From Atopsyche davidsoni (taxonomy: Eukaryota; Arthropoda; Insecta; Trichoptera; Hydrobiosidae), in assembly GCA_022113835.1 (NCBI GenBank), contig JAILWY010000007.1, positions 9,897,001-9,961,000 of the forward strand: DNA of 64,000 bases. The letters run 5' to 3'. The position numbers and the translations under genes were made by a program. The stretch's first letter is position 1. The number at the start of each line of letters is the position of its first letter. Under the pieces are notes generated by a model. The model was not told the origin of the DNA. It worked only from the letters and a program-made list of their open reading frames with translations, and did no database searches. Of this stretch, positions 25,301 to 35,660 are shown in pieces.

Positions 25301-25494
25301 TCCAATGCTCTAGGAGAGTGTTTTTCGTCCACAATTAACCGGCCGCAATTAGTCGACATAAATGATTAATAGAACTGGATTACTGTAATACTCCATTGAT
25401 TTTTTTTCCATTTCAGCAAGTGATCTTTATTATATAAATATATGAAGTTTTTCCTAATTGGTCAGTTCTTCTGTTTTATGTCCCGTTTTTTTGC
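22353..25494. other. AT-rich stretch with two GC-richer patches
   Basis: GC-richer patches lie near 22353-22400 and 23210-23370; the latter is open on the minus strand for 91 codons without recognisable domain. The remainder, notably 23400-25080, is AT-rich and featureless. A further CpG-containing patch with ATTAGTCGAC and ATTAACCGG words lies at 25090-25390. Confidence 0.35.
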
Positions 25495-25533
25495 TTGCAT
25501 GGTGTTCAAACGTTTCGGTCCTAATATTAGGTT
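25495..25533 (-). repeat. GAAACGT-tail dispersed repeat, copy 5
   Basis: On the minus strand the palindrome CCTAATATTAGG is followed by ACCGAAACGTTTGAACACC. The order of palindrome then CGAAACGT and a CAC-containing tail matches the other copies. Confidence 0.4.
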
Positions 25534-25849
25534 ATAAAAAAGGAATATTTATAACAATGGCTCGATTAAAAAAATGTAGTATTTACTTAACACTTTATTT
25601 AAATAATATTTGAATTTACTTTCAACATAATACTATACAACCTACTTGAATGAAAGTCATACATGTATGTTACTTGCAAGTATTTCTGATATAACTAAAG
25701 AATAACTGTATCCGTGTCAATTTTAGAGATATTTTTGTCGTTTTAAGAATGGGGCCTACTCACATCGCAACAAAAACGATAAACAAATTTGGAACTAGCT
25801 AGTAGCGTCCTATTTTGCGCTGGTTTTTTTTTATATAAGAGTACATCTC

Positions 25850-25905
25850 TTTTTCAGGTGTCTCTCCTCGGAATAGGTCGGTGACCATCTCACTAAACGT
25901 CATTT
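25850..25905 (-). repeat. Degenerate repeat shared with 45565-45612 (family D)
   Basis: About 50 bases match 45565-45612 in the same orientation at roughly four of five positions, around the shared words CTCTCCTC and GGTGACCATC. Read on the minus strand this copy is open (FSEMVTDLFRGETPEKE) while the other has a stop in the equivalent frame. It may be a scrap of a transposon coding region; the parent is not recognised. Confidence 0.45.
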
Positions 25906-27288
25906 CATGATTTTCGTAGGGTAAATAGTGAAATGGGTCCCCGAGTCTTATAAAATTATTGATGCTGCCCAATAAAATAAGCATAAAATCCTTTCCTTAC
26001 AAAGGTGTGACATTTGAACTTTGTGCAGCAACTTACTTCTACCAGGTACCCACATTTCTAGTCCACTGTTCCATTACCGATTCTTCACATACGCTCTGGA
26101 AATAAAATGGTAGTCATGCACAAGCAATAAGTAAGTTTGTAAGAGGAATATTTATGCTTTCATTCAGGTTTTTTGGTGTGTATTTAACAAATTGCGAATT
26201 TATTGAATATTTAAACGCAATCAGCGGTTCAGTTTTTTATGTTTGTGGAGCTGACGAATTCCGGCGATGAACTTCCTACATTCGATGAGTTCCAGCGGCT
26301 CATGGGGCCAGGTCCTCCGCCGCCCCTTAACGAGCGCCTCCCCCATGTGTTCCCATGCCGTTTTTTTTCGAGAATTTCCGCCACGCGACGCGAAACTTTG
26401 CAGCCTTTTTGCCTTTGCAAATCCCATCCTTGTATATGTATCATTATTGAATTTACACGGCCCGCTCGCACGCCGTGGACTCGGACCAAACGTAAATTGT
26501 GAAACGACTAAAGCTTCCGAGAAACGTCTCGACACGGACATCCACATTTTCATCTGGGCATTAGTGTCTTGGTTAGCCACAAAACTATGAAAACACCTTA
26601 ATAAGGACGCTATTGACTAGATACAAGATGTTGCAGCGTGTGTATGCAACTTGATTCATTTCATTGAACAATCAAATATTATTAATTGAGAGCTTTGTGA
26701 GGGGTTGCCAAGTTTGGTATTCAATTCATCATAACCCTGCACATAAAAAAGACATAACTTAAAGGAAAAAAAAACTGTATTTTGTTTTGATCGACGTTAG
26801 ATAGTAGAAAACTAGCAGGTGTTGATTCTCAGCTGTCGTGAAAGTAATTTTGAACGAAGTATACAGTTGTTTTTCCATTCTTGTCGGGGGATGCAAGTTT
26901 TGCAGGATTTTATCTTTATATCTTCCCGCCCCCGACACCCCCGTTTTCCAGGATTTATCGAGGGATTTCCTTTTTATTTATATATATGTATATATATATT
27001 CTATACCTACACTACCTGTTATAAATCTTTCTTTTTGTTTTGCGCGCTCTTTTGTGCAATTATTTTTTCAAGATTTACGGGAGAATTTTCTATGTAAATG
27101 AATCTAAAACAAAGAACAGACTAATCGACCACACTTTTGTGTTTCTTAATAGATTATTAGTTCTTTTATGAAATAGTAATCTATGAACAATATTTACACT
27201 CACTTCAAAAATATTGGGAAACATCATTTATATATTTTTAAAAATCCCTTGTTTTTTTTATAAAATTGTAGGCTTTGGAAGCCATTTT
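25906..27288. other. AT-rich stretch with one GC-rich island
   Basis: The island at about 26240-26560 is open on two plus and two minus frames of similar length (86-119 codons), the signature of stop-poor DNA rather than a gene. The flanks are AT-rich. No repeat family is seen. Confidence 0.35.
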
Positions 27289-27408
27289 TATTAGATTTAC
27301 TTTCGTCTTAAGTGTTCTGCTGTTTTTAGATTTGAAATTTCCGACGTTTAGGTCTCGGTATCGGGGTCAATTTTAAAGATCATCCCCAAGACTAAAGTAA
27401 ATCTAATA
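27289..27408. mobile_element. Small TIR element (MITE-like), 120 bp
   Basis: The terminal arms 27289-27309 and 27388-27408 begin TATTAGATTTACTTT and are inverted copies at 20 of 21 positions, enclosing 78 bases. The minus-strand interior contains CCTAAACGTCGG, a relative of the GAAACGT-tail repeats. No protein is encoded. Target-site duplication is not clear. Confidence 0.6.
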
Positions 27409-27635
27409 CATTATTTCACTAAAAAAAATATTTTACATTAATTCTTTCAACAATTTACTCTTCATATTTAAGTGTGTGATAAATTTATTTTGTATATAAT
27501 TAAAAACACCAGTGTTTATTTTACTCGGCTTGAGTTACGATGCAGCTGTTAAGACGGGTCTTTGATTGGGTCCACCGCTGTGGGAAAAAAGACCAAAACC
27601 CTCCAGTGGCGGCTCGATTTTTTGTTAAAAATCAG

Positions 27636-27671
27636 AAAAAATACTTTGTAAAAACAAACAAAGTATTTTTT
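27636..27671. repeat. Perfect 14-bp inverted repeat
   Basis: AAAAAATACTTTGT (27636-27649) and its exact complement (27658-27671) enclose 8 bases. It would form a stable hairpin if transcribed. It could equally be a remnant of a small palindromic element. Confidence 0.55.
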
Positions 27672-27789
27672 TATAAAATGAGCATTCGTCTGGATTTTGC
27701 TAGTTCCTAGATTAGTATAAAATCAAATTAAAATTAATGTATAAGCTTCCGTTTATTTTTAATAATTAAATTATTTTCTTTATTTTCAG

Positions 27790-27831
27790 GTAAGCTGATT
27801 TTCGTTCAAAACGTTTATTTACATTTTTGAG
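27790..27831 (+). promoter_or_regulatory. Candidate recursive splice site with downstream donor
   Basis: A pyrimidine-rich acceptor (TTATTTTCTTTATTTTCAG, ending 27789) is followed directly by the donor GTAAGC at 27790, and a second, stronger donor GAGGTAAGT lies 42 bases on (GT at 27832). This is the layout of recursive splice sites known from long insect and vertebrate introns, where an acceptor regenerates a donor. All three frames of the 42-base segment contain stops, so it would not be a coding exon. Orientation would require a host gene on the plus strand. Confidence 0.35.
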
Positions 27832-28753
27832 GTAAGTTTTTTTCATCAACATTTAACGATTTAAAAAAAAAACACTGCCTGATAATTTTTAATTTTTAAT
27901 AATAAGACAGAACAAGACAACCAAATGCCCAATAATACGAAATAAGGACGAATTTAAGTGATCTTGTATTTTTTAATTCAACGTTTTTGTAAAATTTGTG
28001 CGCCACTGTCTCGCCACACGTGCAATCTCAGCTCAGTAATGTTTACATCGAATCATCTCAGCATCGTCTGAAGATCATTCCGCATCGGCGGCTAATCCTT
28101 GATCAATAATTAGAGCAGCACCAGAGCTTGGAGCGGGTTTTGATCCGCTCAACAACAAATTACGGAAAATCAGCACTCCACTTTAGAGTAAAAGATTTAG
28201 GTAATCACGAATGAATCAACTCTTGGAAGGCAAAGGCTAGGGTAACGATATCTTAAATATATTTTTTAGTAATTTTAGTTATATACTGGTATATTGTGTA
28301 ATATGTACTCCTCGTTCAAACAACAAATATAAACGCTATGTAGCTAGAAGACTGCGACTTTATATTATAATATAATCAATATTGAATAACAACATATCCT
28401 AGATTCATCAGCTGCTGACTTTTTTAAAAAAATTTTTTAAACGCTTAAATAATTTTAATATTATTTTAATCACGTATTTGTGTATGTATTCACATTCACT
28501 CACACCGACATAGCAGAGCAGTGCCGGTGCGTCTATTGTTTGGCTGGCAGAGTTTTTAATGTCAATTGTGTTTATAAAGTCACCGTGCTTATTGTTGTAT
28601 ACTTAACGGTGCAGTAATGATGCAGTGTGGTTGTTAATTATGTTGCATCACTCTCTGTCTCGCAGGGTTCATGCATTGCATGCAATTATATGCTGACGAT
28701 GATTCTCCACCTATTTATGATTTGAGTTTGGTTTAATTTGTTATATTCCATAT
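27832..28753. other. AT-rich gene-free stretch
   Basis: Mostly AT-rich, with modest GC around 28000-28150 and 28500-28680. No gene, RNA or repeat family is supported. Confidence 0.3.
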
Positions 28754-29354
28754 TTAAGGGTCTTGCTACCTAACCTTGCTTGGTGTCCATCCCCCGTCTG
28801 CCACAAAAAAAGGACCGTTTTACCTGGCGAAATCGTGTCATTTAATTAATTGAATTGTCACTTTATTTTTCTATGTCGAAAGTTGATTTTTTAGAAGAGT
28901 ATTGAAAAAACTATTAATTATATTTATCTATTTTTTATTATTTAATTAACGTCCATTTTCAGGGTAAAATAAAATCATGAAGATGTTGAAAAATTGGATA
29001 AAATGACGACTTTTCAAAACCAAAGTTTGTTAAAGTTTTTTTTTTTTTTTTTTTTAATTTTTAAAATAATAAATCACACAAGGTTTATATTTAATATTTT
29101 AATTTCAATCGAAAAAAAAGACTTTTAAATGTTTAGGACTCTTAGAACAGGGACATGACGAATCTCCAAATTCCTACACTTCAATCGGAAAAACACATAT
29201 TTATCGTATTAAAAGTAAGTTTACATGAAATGAAAACATATTTTTTTCGGAAGAAGGGATGTATCTAACTTTTTTTTTAACACAAATTATTTTGATTGGT
29301 GCAGTCCATTTATTGCAAAACGGACCAGAAAATGATAAAAAAACCCGAGTATGG
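28754..29354 (+). mobile_element. TTAA-flanked non-autonomous element, family A copy 2
   Basis: It starts with TTAAGGGTCTTGCTACC, close to the complement of the right end of copy 1, so this copy keeps the left terminal inverted repeat. Interior blocks match copy 1 over most of the length. The right end stops at CCCGAGTATGGG, losing the terminal TAGACCCTTAA. Long poly-T within 29037-29055 and several indels break the frame that is open in copy 1. Confidence 0.65.
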
Positions 29355-29640
29355 GTGAGTATCATCTTTAGCCATTATAACATATATTTTTTAAATTTAA
29401 AAAAAGAGTATATTTGTACTTTTAAAGCATGCGCGGAAGCAAACGTGCATTAAAATTTCGTGGTAGATATCATTAAAGGTCAAACCGAGCGATGAAAGCA
29501 AAACAAAGCAAAATCCTTTTCCAACAAAAAAAAAAAAAAAAAACAATGTACAAAAGCAAACATTGGTCATCTAAAAATATATATCACACAAAGGCAGCGA
29601 GGAGGTATCCTTTTCCAAATTCGTTTGATACGAATACGTG
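29355..29640. other. AT-rich stretch with poly-A tract
   Basis: Contains an uninterrupted poly-A run of about 17 bases starting near 29526. No gene or repeat family is recognised. Confidence 0.35.
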
Positions 29641-29660
29641 GGCCGGTGATTGCCGGTGGT

Positions 29661-29675
29661 GGGGGGGGGGGGGGG
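29661..29675. repeat. Homopolymer run of 15 G
   Basis: Fifteen consecutive G (15 C on the minus strand) in an otherwise AT-rich region. Long G runs are unusual here and prone to length error in sequencing. Confidence 0.85.
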
Positions 29676-29683
29676 CTCATTAC

Positions 29684-29795
29684 GCCCGACGTGCCCCTTC
29701 AGTACAATGACCGACGCCGCGCTATCTTATCGCTATCCTCGATCTCCGCTACCCGGAGTCTCGTTTTGATCGGCGTCCAATTCGCCAGTCGTTTT
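29684..29795 (+). repeat. GC-rich module, direct repeat copy 1
   Basis: It shares with 30027-30120, in the same orientation, the blocks CGACGTG.CCC, ATTGAC/AATGAC, ACGCCGCGCTATCT, GCTACCC and CCAATTC.CC with small indels. The pair is an old direct duplication about 340 bases apart. Confidence 0.6.
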
Positions 29796-29832
29796 TGTCA
29801 ACACGCTGCATTGTTTTTTGCCATTCGAGTAC

Positions 29833-29889
29833 AACTAACCTAACCCATAAAACTAACCTATAAACCCATAAAACTAACCTAACCCATAA
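29833..29889 (+). repeat. Minisatellite with TTAGG-like core, 3 units
   Basis: Three units of 18, 21 and 18 bases built on AACTAACCTAACCCATAA. The CCTAACC core resembles the insect telomere repeat (TTAGG)n, but the unit is longer and imperfect, so it is an interstitial minisatellite. Confidence 0.7.
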
Positions 29890-30026
29890 AATTGTCAGCA
29901 CGGTCAACCGAAATATTTTTATAAACAGATGTGATTTTTTTTAGTCATTTCATTGTGGTCTACATTTTACAACCGTATCGAAAACGTATTAAATTATTTT
30001 AAATACGATTCAGGGGTAGCTGTGGC

Positions 30027-30120
30027 CGCCGACGTGTCCCATCAAAACATTGACGAACGCCGCGCTATCTCCTTGATCTTATGCTACCCATAGTATCAGC
30101 CAATTCTCCGCTCGCCTTTT
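30027..30120 (+). repeat. GC-rich module, direct repeat copy 2
   Basis: Same module as 29684-29795, more diverged in its second half. Both copies contain the ACGCCGCGCTATCT block intact. The interval between them holds the TTAGG-like minisatellite, so the duplication and the array may have arisen together. Confidence 0.6.
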
Positions 30121-33016
30121 TTTCTCTACAGCTCAAATACTTTTTGCTGAAAGCTTCTGTGTTTGGAATTCTTTTTTTTCTTCTCCTTTATTTAATGATA
30201 GCTATTATACAAATTGTGATTACAATTTTAATTTATTGCACATATTTGATATTACTGGTATACCGGTAACGAATTAGTTGAGCGTAAATCTGAAATCTAA
30301 ATCGTTAGCCGAAGTCGAAGTCGACTAAGAGCGATATTATAACTTTAAGTAATCACGCCTTCGTAATAAATACAATTTATGGACCCCCGGCCACGAGGCT
30401 CCCGTGGGCACGACTACTGCTCCGGGCTACCAAGGGCGCACGTGAGGGGAGGGATATAAAAATATTTCGACTCCCTAATCTAAAAACCTTGTTAACCGCT
30501 GCATTAAAACGTCGTTCTGTTCGTGAACTACTCCAAATCCGCTCCGTTGAGGACTCTCCATACTTCTGCACTTTTCCTGATACCTCGGATCGATAACGAT
30601 CTGTACCATAAACAATGAGATATGCTATGGATATTTTTTCCTGTCATCGATGGGATTCAAGCACACATCTCTTCAGGTATTTTGCAACCCATTGCTCTTT
30701 GACAGTTAAGTTAAGCAACCGATCTGATTACCATTTTATTTTTCGTACGCGCACAATTTACTTCACAAATAAATCAGGTGAACATTTAGCTAAATAGTAT
30801 ACTTTTTACAAACGTGAAATCATACCTAAATATGTATTTATTTTTAAAATAAAAACTTTTAGTCTATTCGTAGGTTATTGAAAATTTTCCTCATGAATTA
30901 TTAGTCTTTCTTTTTACATATTAAACTCAAGTCCTCACGGTCACATTAGAAATTTTCTCATCCCAGATTTGTTGTACAGTCGTAATTTATTGCATTAAGT
31001 TTTTCTAGTTGATTTCAGAATAATAAGGTTTAATTTGGACGTCCAAAAAAGTGTATTATGGCAACGGGTCTTCAACCAAACAACTGAAAACTATGTTTCT
31101 GTAGTACGTTCAGCATGTCAAGTAAATTATATATTCAAATAAAGGCTCTTAATCGGAGAGTAAGAAGTTTTTTTATCTCTGGATTAATTAATAAAGATAT
31201 AAGGATAGCTAAAATACTCATGTTGCCATAGCATATACAATTAAAACATAAAAAAAATTCTATAAAATAGTTTTAGCCGTAGATTTGTACAAAGACATGA
31301 GATAATTATTTCATAAGGATATATATATATTTTTTTTTTAGAGTATTAATGATACATGAATTGCAGAAAAACCATGAAAAATTATAATACAAGGTAATAA
31401 ATCATACTCCATTTGAACCTATTCGTACTTTATTAAGCTTATTTTGGAAATATAAGCAGTAAAGTAGTTTTTCTTCAATCTATATTTGTATAGAGAATAA
31501 ACACGATAGATTGAATATCGTGTATCGAGTATTATTTATATTGATTTTTACAATATGTATGAAGCGACAAGAATTTGTATATTGTTTATTGAAATAAACA
31601 TTTTTATATAATAAAAAAATGATAATTGTAGGCAGTTAAATACAAACGTGAGATTAGTACCAAAAATAATATATATTAATTCAAACGCTTTGAATTGAGT
31701 TTTATAGAAGAGCATTAAAAAAATATGACTGAACAGCTCATGATGATTAGAATTTAACGTATTGTGTAAAGTTTTTCAGGAAAACAATCAGAAGGAGCTT
31801 TCAGGGGTCGTTAGGCTTCCACTCGGTAGTTTTTTCAGTGATCGTTCTATAGTAGGTGCTTTGACGTCCAAATAGTGCATATTAGCTTGGACTTTTGATG
31901 TATATTTCAATATATGATATAATGGTTTTGACAATATGTACTTAGAAGCGTGTATCGATTATTGGTCTACTCACATTCACTAAAATTTTAAAAAGGAAAT
32001 AAGAGTTGTCACAGAAATTTCACTACATGTTTTTATGGTTCAATTTATTTATACTTATTCCCATAATAAATACTGAACGTTAAAATATATTATATAATTA
32101 TATAGCCACATTAATGCGATACTTACTAGATATATCGAAATGAGTTCAAGAATCCGTTTTTTAGCGCACTTTCATGATTCCACAAGATATCGTAGAAGAT
32201 TGTACAAAATTCGTGACAAAAACCGCCATTTCCATCATACAATCCTGAAGTTTACGACTGGGTATCGGGCTTGTTACATTAAAAATCCACTGAAGGAATC
32301 CGGACCAGATACGTTTTACTTCATCCATTAGCCGAGCCGGTGGATTTTTACGCGCTGCTGAGGCGGTCTGGGGGAAAATAAAGTTTTTTCAGATTCCACC
32401 GATGTAATTTAGATTGCGGCCCCGTCAAGCACCGCGCTTCTAGGTGGTCGCATTTTTTATTCATTTCGGTTCGGAAATGTGCCCACTGTGTGAATCCACT
32501 GACTTTTAATGACCTACACCGGCACTGCTGTACGTCATTAATGATGTGTGCTCTACAAAACTGCGTACAGCGACAACTATTAGTTAGTTGCTTAATCAAG
32601 CGATATAACTGACAACTATCCGTATTTCGTGTCAAATATATTGGATAAATTACAGATCAGTCATCAGTTGTGTCGCAGCGTGTTTAGTGCGCTTTACTCA
32701 ACAACGTACTGATCCAATTAATTTTTTAAAATATATAATTAGTACAAAACGCTAGACTACTGACGTATTATTAATCGCAAAGCCATACAGAGGCATTGTC
32801 AAACTGATAAAATCAATGAGCAATGTGTTACTGTTTGTACAATTTATGCAAACTGAATGATAAAAAAAACTGAAACTCGTATATTAATATATATTAAATT
32901 TTAAGAATTCTTTTTCAAACCAGAAAAGTTTGACCACTCATTTTTCAAAAATATGCACTTGTTTAAAATTAATGGATCGTATTAGAGTTTTTGGCTTAGT
33001 GAGGAGGTTAAGATTA
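30121..33016. other. AT-rich stretch with two GC-richer islands
   Basis: Islands lie near 30370-30600 (minus frame open 64 codons, no domain) and 32330-32640 (minus frame 95 codons, Cys/Arg-rich, not recognised). The interval 30830-32120 is AT-rich and featureless. A 63-codon plus frame at 32140-32331 is also unrecognised. Confidence 0.35.
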
Positions 33017-33473
33017 AGGCAGTTGCTCCCAGTCCATTACCTGGCGAAATCGTGTCATTTAATAAATTTAATTGTAACTTTATTGTTCTATAGCGAAAGT
33101 TGGTTTTTATTACAGAGTATTGCATGCAGTATTTTATTATTTAATTAACGTCCATTTTCAGGGTAAAATAAAATCTTGAAGATGTTGAAAAATTTGATAA
33201 AATGACGACTTTTCAAAACCAAAGTTTGTTAAAAAAAAAAATTTTTTTAATTTTTTAATTCCAATCGAAAAAAAGACTTTTTAGGGTTCTTGGAAAAACA
33301 CATATTTATCATATTAAAAGTAAATTTATAAGAAATAAAATAAAATTGTGTTCGGAAGAAGGGATGTATAAAACTTTTTTGCATTCAAATATTTTTGATT
33401 GGTGCAATCGATTTTTCGCAAAACGGACTAGAAAATGATCAAAAAAACTCGATTATGGGACCTAGACCCTTAA
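33017..33473 (+). mobile_element. TTAA-flanked non-autonomous element, family A copy 3 (internally shortened)
   Basis: It shares the GTTGCTCCCAG and ACCTGGCGAAATCGTG starts, the ACTTTTCAAAACCAAAG block and the right end with copy 1, but lacks about 140 bases of interior. The right end GGGACCTAGACCC is followed by TTAA (33470-33473). The left terminal repeat is not recognisable. Confidence 0.65.
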
Positions 33474-33499
33474 AAGAATATGCTTTATATTAAAAGTTC

Positions 33500-33570
33500 A
33501 CACGGGTAGGATTTGTACCCGCACCTCCCCGGTTATTGAGTCCCAGCATTTTAACCAGTTGAGCGAAATA
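33500..33570 (-). repeat. tRNA-derived SINE-like fragment between duplicated element ends
   Basis: On the minus strand it has an A-box-like CGCTCAACTGG (33555-33565), a CTCAATA loop-like centre and a B box GGGTACAAATCC (33509-33520). The GGAGGTG..GG..CAAATC block is shared with 39618-39682. The anticodon stem is imperfect, so a working tRNA is unlikely. It lies between two copies of the family A right end. Confidence 0.55.
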
Positions 33571-33582
33571 ACTGTTGTAACT

Positions 33583-33646
33583 GATTTTTCGCCACACGGA
33601 CTAGAAAATGATCAAAAAAACTCGATTATGGAACCTAGACCCTTAA
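33583..33646 (+). repeat. Second copy of family A right end (64 bp)
   Basis: The 64 bases match 33410-33473 with only a few differences, both ending in TAGACCC plus TTAA. It is either a 3'-only element fragment or a local duplication flanking the tRNA-like unit. Confidence 0.7.
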
Positions 33647-33659
33647 CCGAAAGAATCTC

Positions 33660-33960
33660 AAAGTCTCAAAATATGTTCTTGCACTCGCTCGCGCTGCAGC
33701 CGCAGCCATGGACAATAGCACTCGATCGTGTGTTCTTGCACGTGCCGGTCATCTCACGGCCACTCGTCTACCTGGGCTTGTTGCTGCGCGTCTCGGTCGT
33801 GGGCATGCCAGTGGGCCGAGATAAATGACGCCGAGGTGTGCGATAAGAGCGAGGCGGGCTGGCCAGGTGAGCAGGTAGCGGCGAGCGGGGGGGCCCTGCT
33901 CCATCAATTACAATACGGTGCTTTATGGGCCTGTCCACAGAGCAGTGGCGTGCGGTAAAC
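33660..33960. other. GC-rich island with donor-like site
   Basis: Very CpG-rich with alternating frames open on both strands; none is recognisable. GGCCAGGTGAGCAG near 33863-33876 is a good plus-strand donor sequence and a GCCATGGAC start context lies near 33706, giving a 38-codon frame of unknown meaning. Treated as regulatory island, with an exon as the alternative. Confidence 0.35.
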
Positions 33961-35435
33961 TCAAAATCAAGGCGAGCGGTTTTAACAGTTCAAATAAATC
34001 ACTGCGAAATTGTCGTTTAATTATTATTTGGACCGCAAGCCATTGCCTACATAGATATACGTTTGATACAATAGCGCGCAGGGATGTCATGCATACGCAA
34101 CACTATTTAATTTTACAGTGTTTCTGAACCCTAATGCATAGTTTTGAGTTGATAACTCGTTCCTACTGCATGTAATGCCGCCATAAATTCTACAAATTCA
34201 TTGGCAATTTTTTTTTTATGAAACATTAGCACAAGGTTTATTATATTACTTTCGCAGAGTAGAGTGGTTGTAGACTGCACGTTTTTAATTTATCAAAGCT
34301 TTTTTCTAGTCGTGAAATAGAAATACGTAAGAGATCCTAGTTTTAAAATTTAAATGATGACAAAAATTTTTAAAATGCTGAATGGCAATAAACCGTAAAA
34401 TGTTATTAAATATACTCCGAGAAGGCTTTTTAGATTATCATTTTAAATATATGGACATCGTGTTCTCTAGTTAAAGAGTTAGCAAAGTCCCGTCAGACCT
34501 GAATTCCTAGTTTTACAAATGACACCGCTTCGCTTAGGATCGGAAGTTCCTCTCGGGAGCATTTTCGGTGTTGAGGATGGTGCCCCATCGTCCATCTTAT
34601 CGTTGGATTCCAGTCGGCCATCAGCGCTGCTCCCTTTGAAGACGCTGGATTCCGCTTTGTACTGCTGACCCAGAATTCTATTGTCATGGCGCAGGCTTTG
34701 TTTCTGGAATGACAATCTTTTTTCCCGATTGTTTGATTATTGATTTGAGATTGTCACGCGTGATCGGCCTTCTTCGCTGTCGCATCATATTTGATGTTTA
34801 TTGTTAACGATCTGAATACTTGTTAAGTTTAAATTTACTTAAAAAAGACCACACGATGCGGTAGTTATCTTAGAATGTATATGACTCAATCAATAAGTAT
34901 ATTTTATCAATTAATGAAAATAAATAAATCTAGTGTGACTTACGATATGTTTCAGTCGATCGATTCATATACAAAACGCCGACCAGATTTAATTAATAAA
35001 TCATTGGTACAATAATTAAAACTGATGAATTTTAAATATATATAATATTAATGTGTCATATTTGATAAGGCTATATAATTGATCTCGGGATATTCTAACT
35101 AGCTTGATATATATATATATATTTTTAATATTTTACATGATAAAATAGACAAATAAATAAGATTATATTTACAAGTAAAATTTGTGATATATTATAAAAT
35201 CTCAGTTTATATATTAAAGAACAAACGTTTTATTGTTTATATCCATTATCAATTGAATTTTTTTGAAAGAATTTGTTTATTAATTAAAGCTTAAATTAAA
35301 TTAAAGTTTAACAAAGATACAAGGTGCCTAAGCCTAAGCTACAGCAATCAATAGTTTTATTTGACTTTATTTTATTTCTAAATGTTTAAATAAATAATTT
35401 AAGCTTCTTTCAGTCGTGATTAGAGTAGATAATCT
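33961..35435. other. AT-rich stretch with one GC-richer island
   Basis: The island at about 34480-34790 contains overlapping minus frames (78 and 64 codons) with no recognisable domain. Elsewhere it is AT-rich, with an AT dinucleotide run near 35108-35122. Confidence 0.35.
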
Positions 35436-35660
35436 AAAAAAAGTATCGGGGCCGCACGAAGCGTCGGGGACCAATTTTCTAATTTAGTAATCTCCGTTGA
35501 TCCCTCGTCTCGTAATTCCGATATCACCTCCTCTAATACCTGCAGCCTGGTCGAATTAAAGACTCCCGGGACTATCTTCTGACATTCTTCAAGCATCAGG
35601 CTGTGCATATGTTGACGACTAGACGTCGGCTACCGATGCGAGCTCGTCTTCATTAGGAGA
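35436..35660. other. GC-richer island with unrecognised minus-strand frame
   Basis: The minus strand holds a 62-codon frame (35420-35608), rich in Glu and Leu, that looks more protein-like than most here but matches nothing I know. Just upstream on that strand a short frame ends in DELASVADV and a stop, after a weak acceptor. Read as island; a terminal exon on the minus strand is the alternative. Confidence 0.25.

Noticed and set aside
29833..29889. Telomere array
   Set aside because: Three imperfect 18-21-base units are not a (TTAGG)n array; better called a minisatellite.
33500..33570. Functional tRNA-Leu gene
   Set aside because: A and B boxes are present and a CAA could be placed in the loop, but the anticodon stem has a mismatch and the acceptor stem is not formed.
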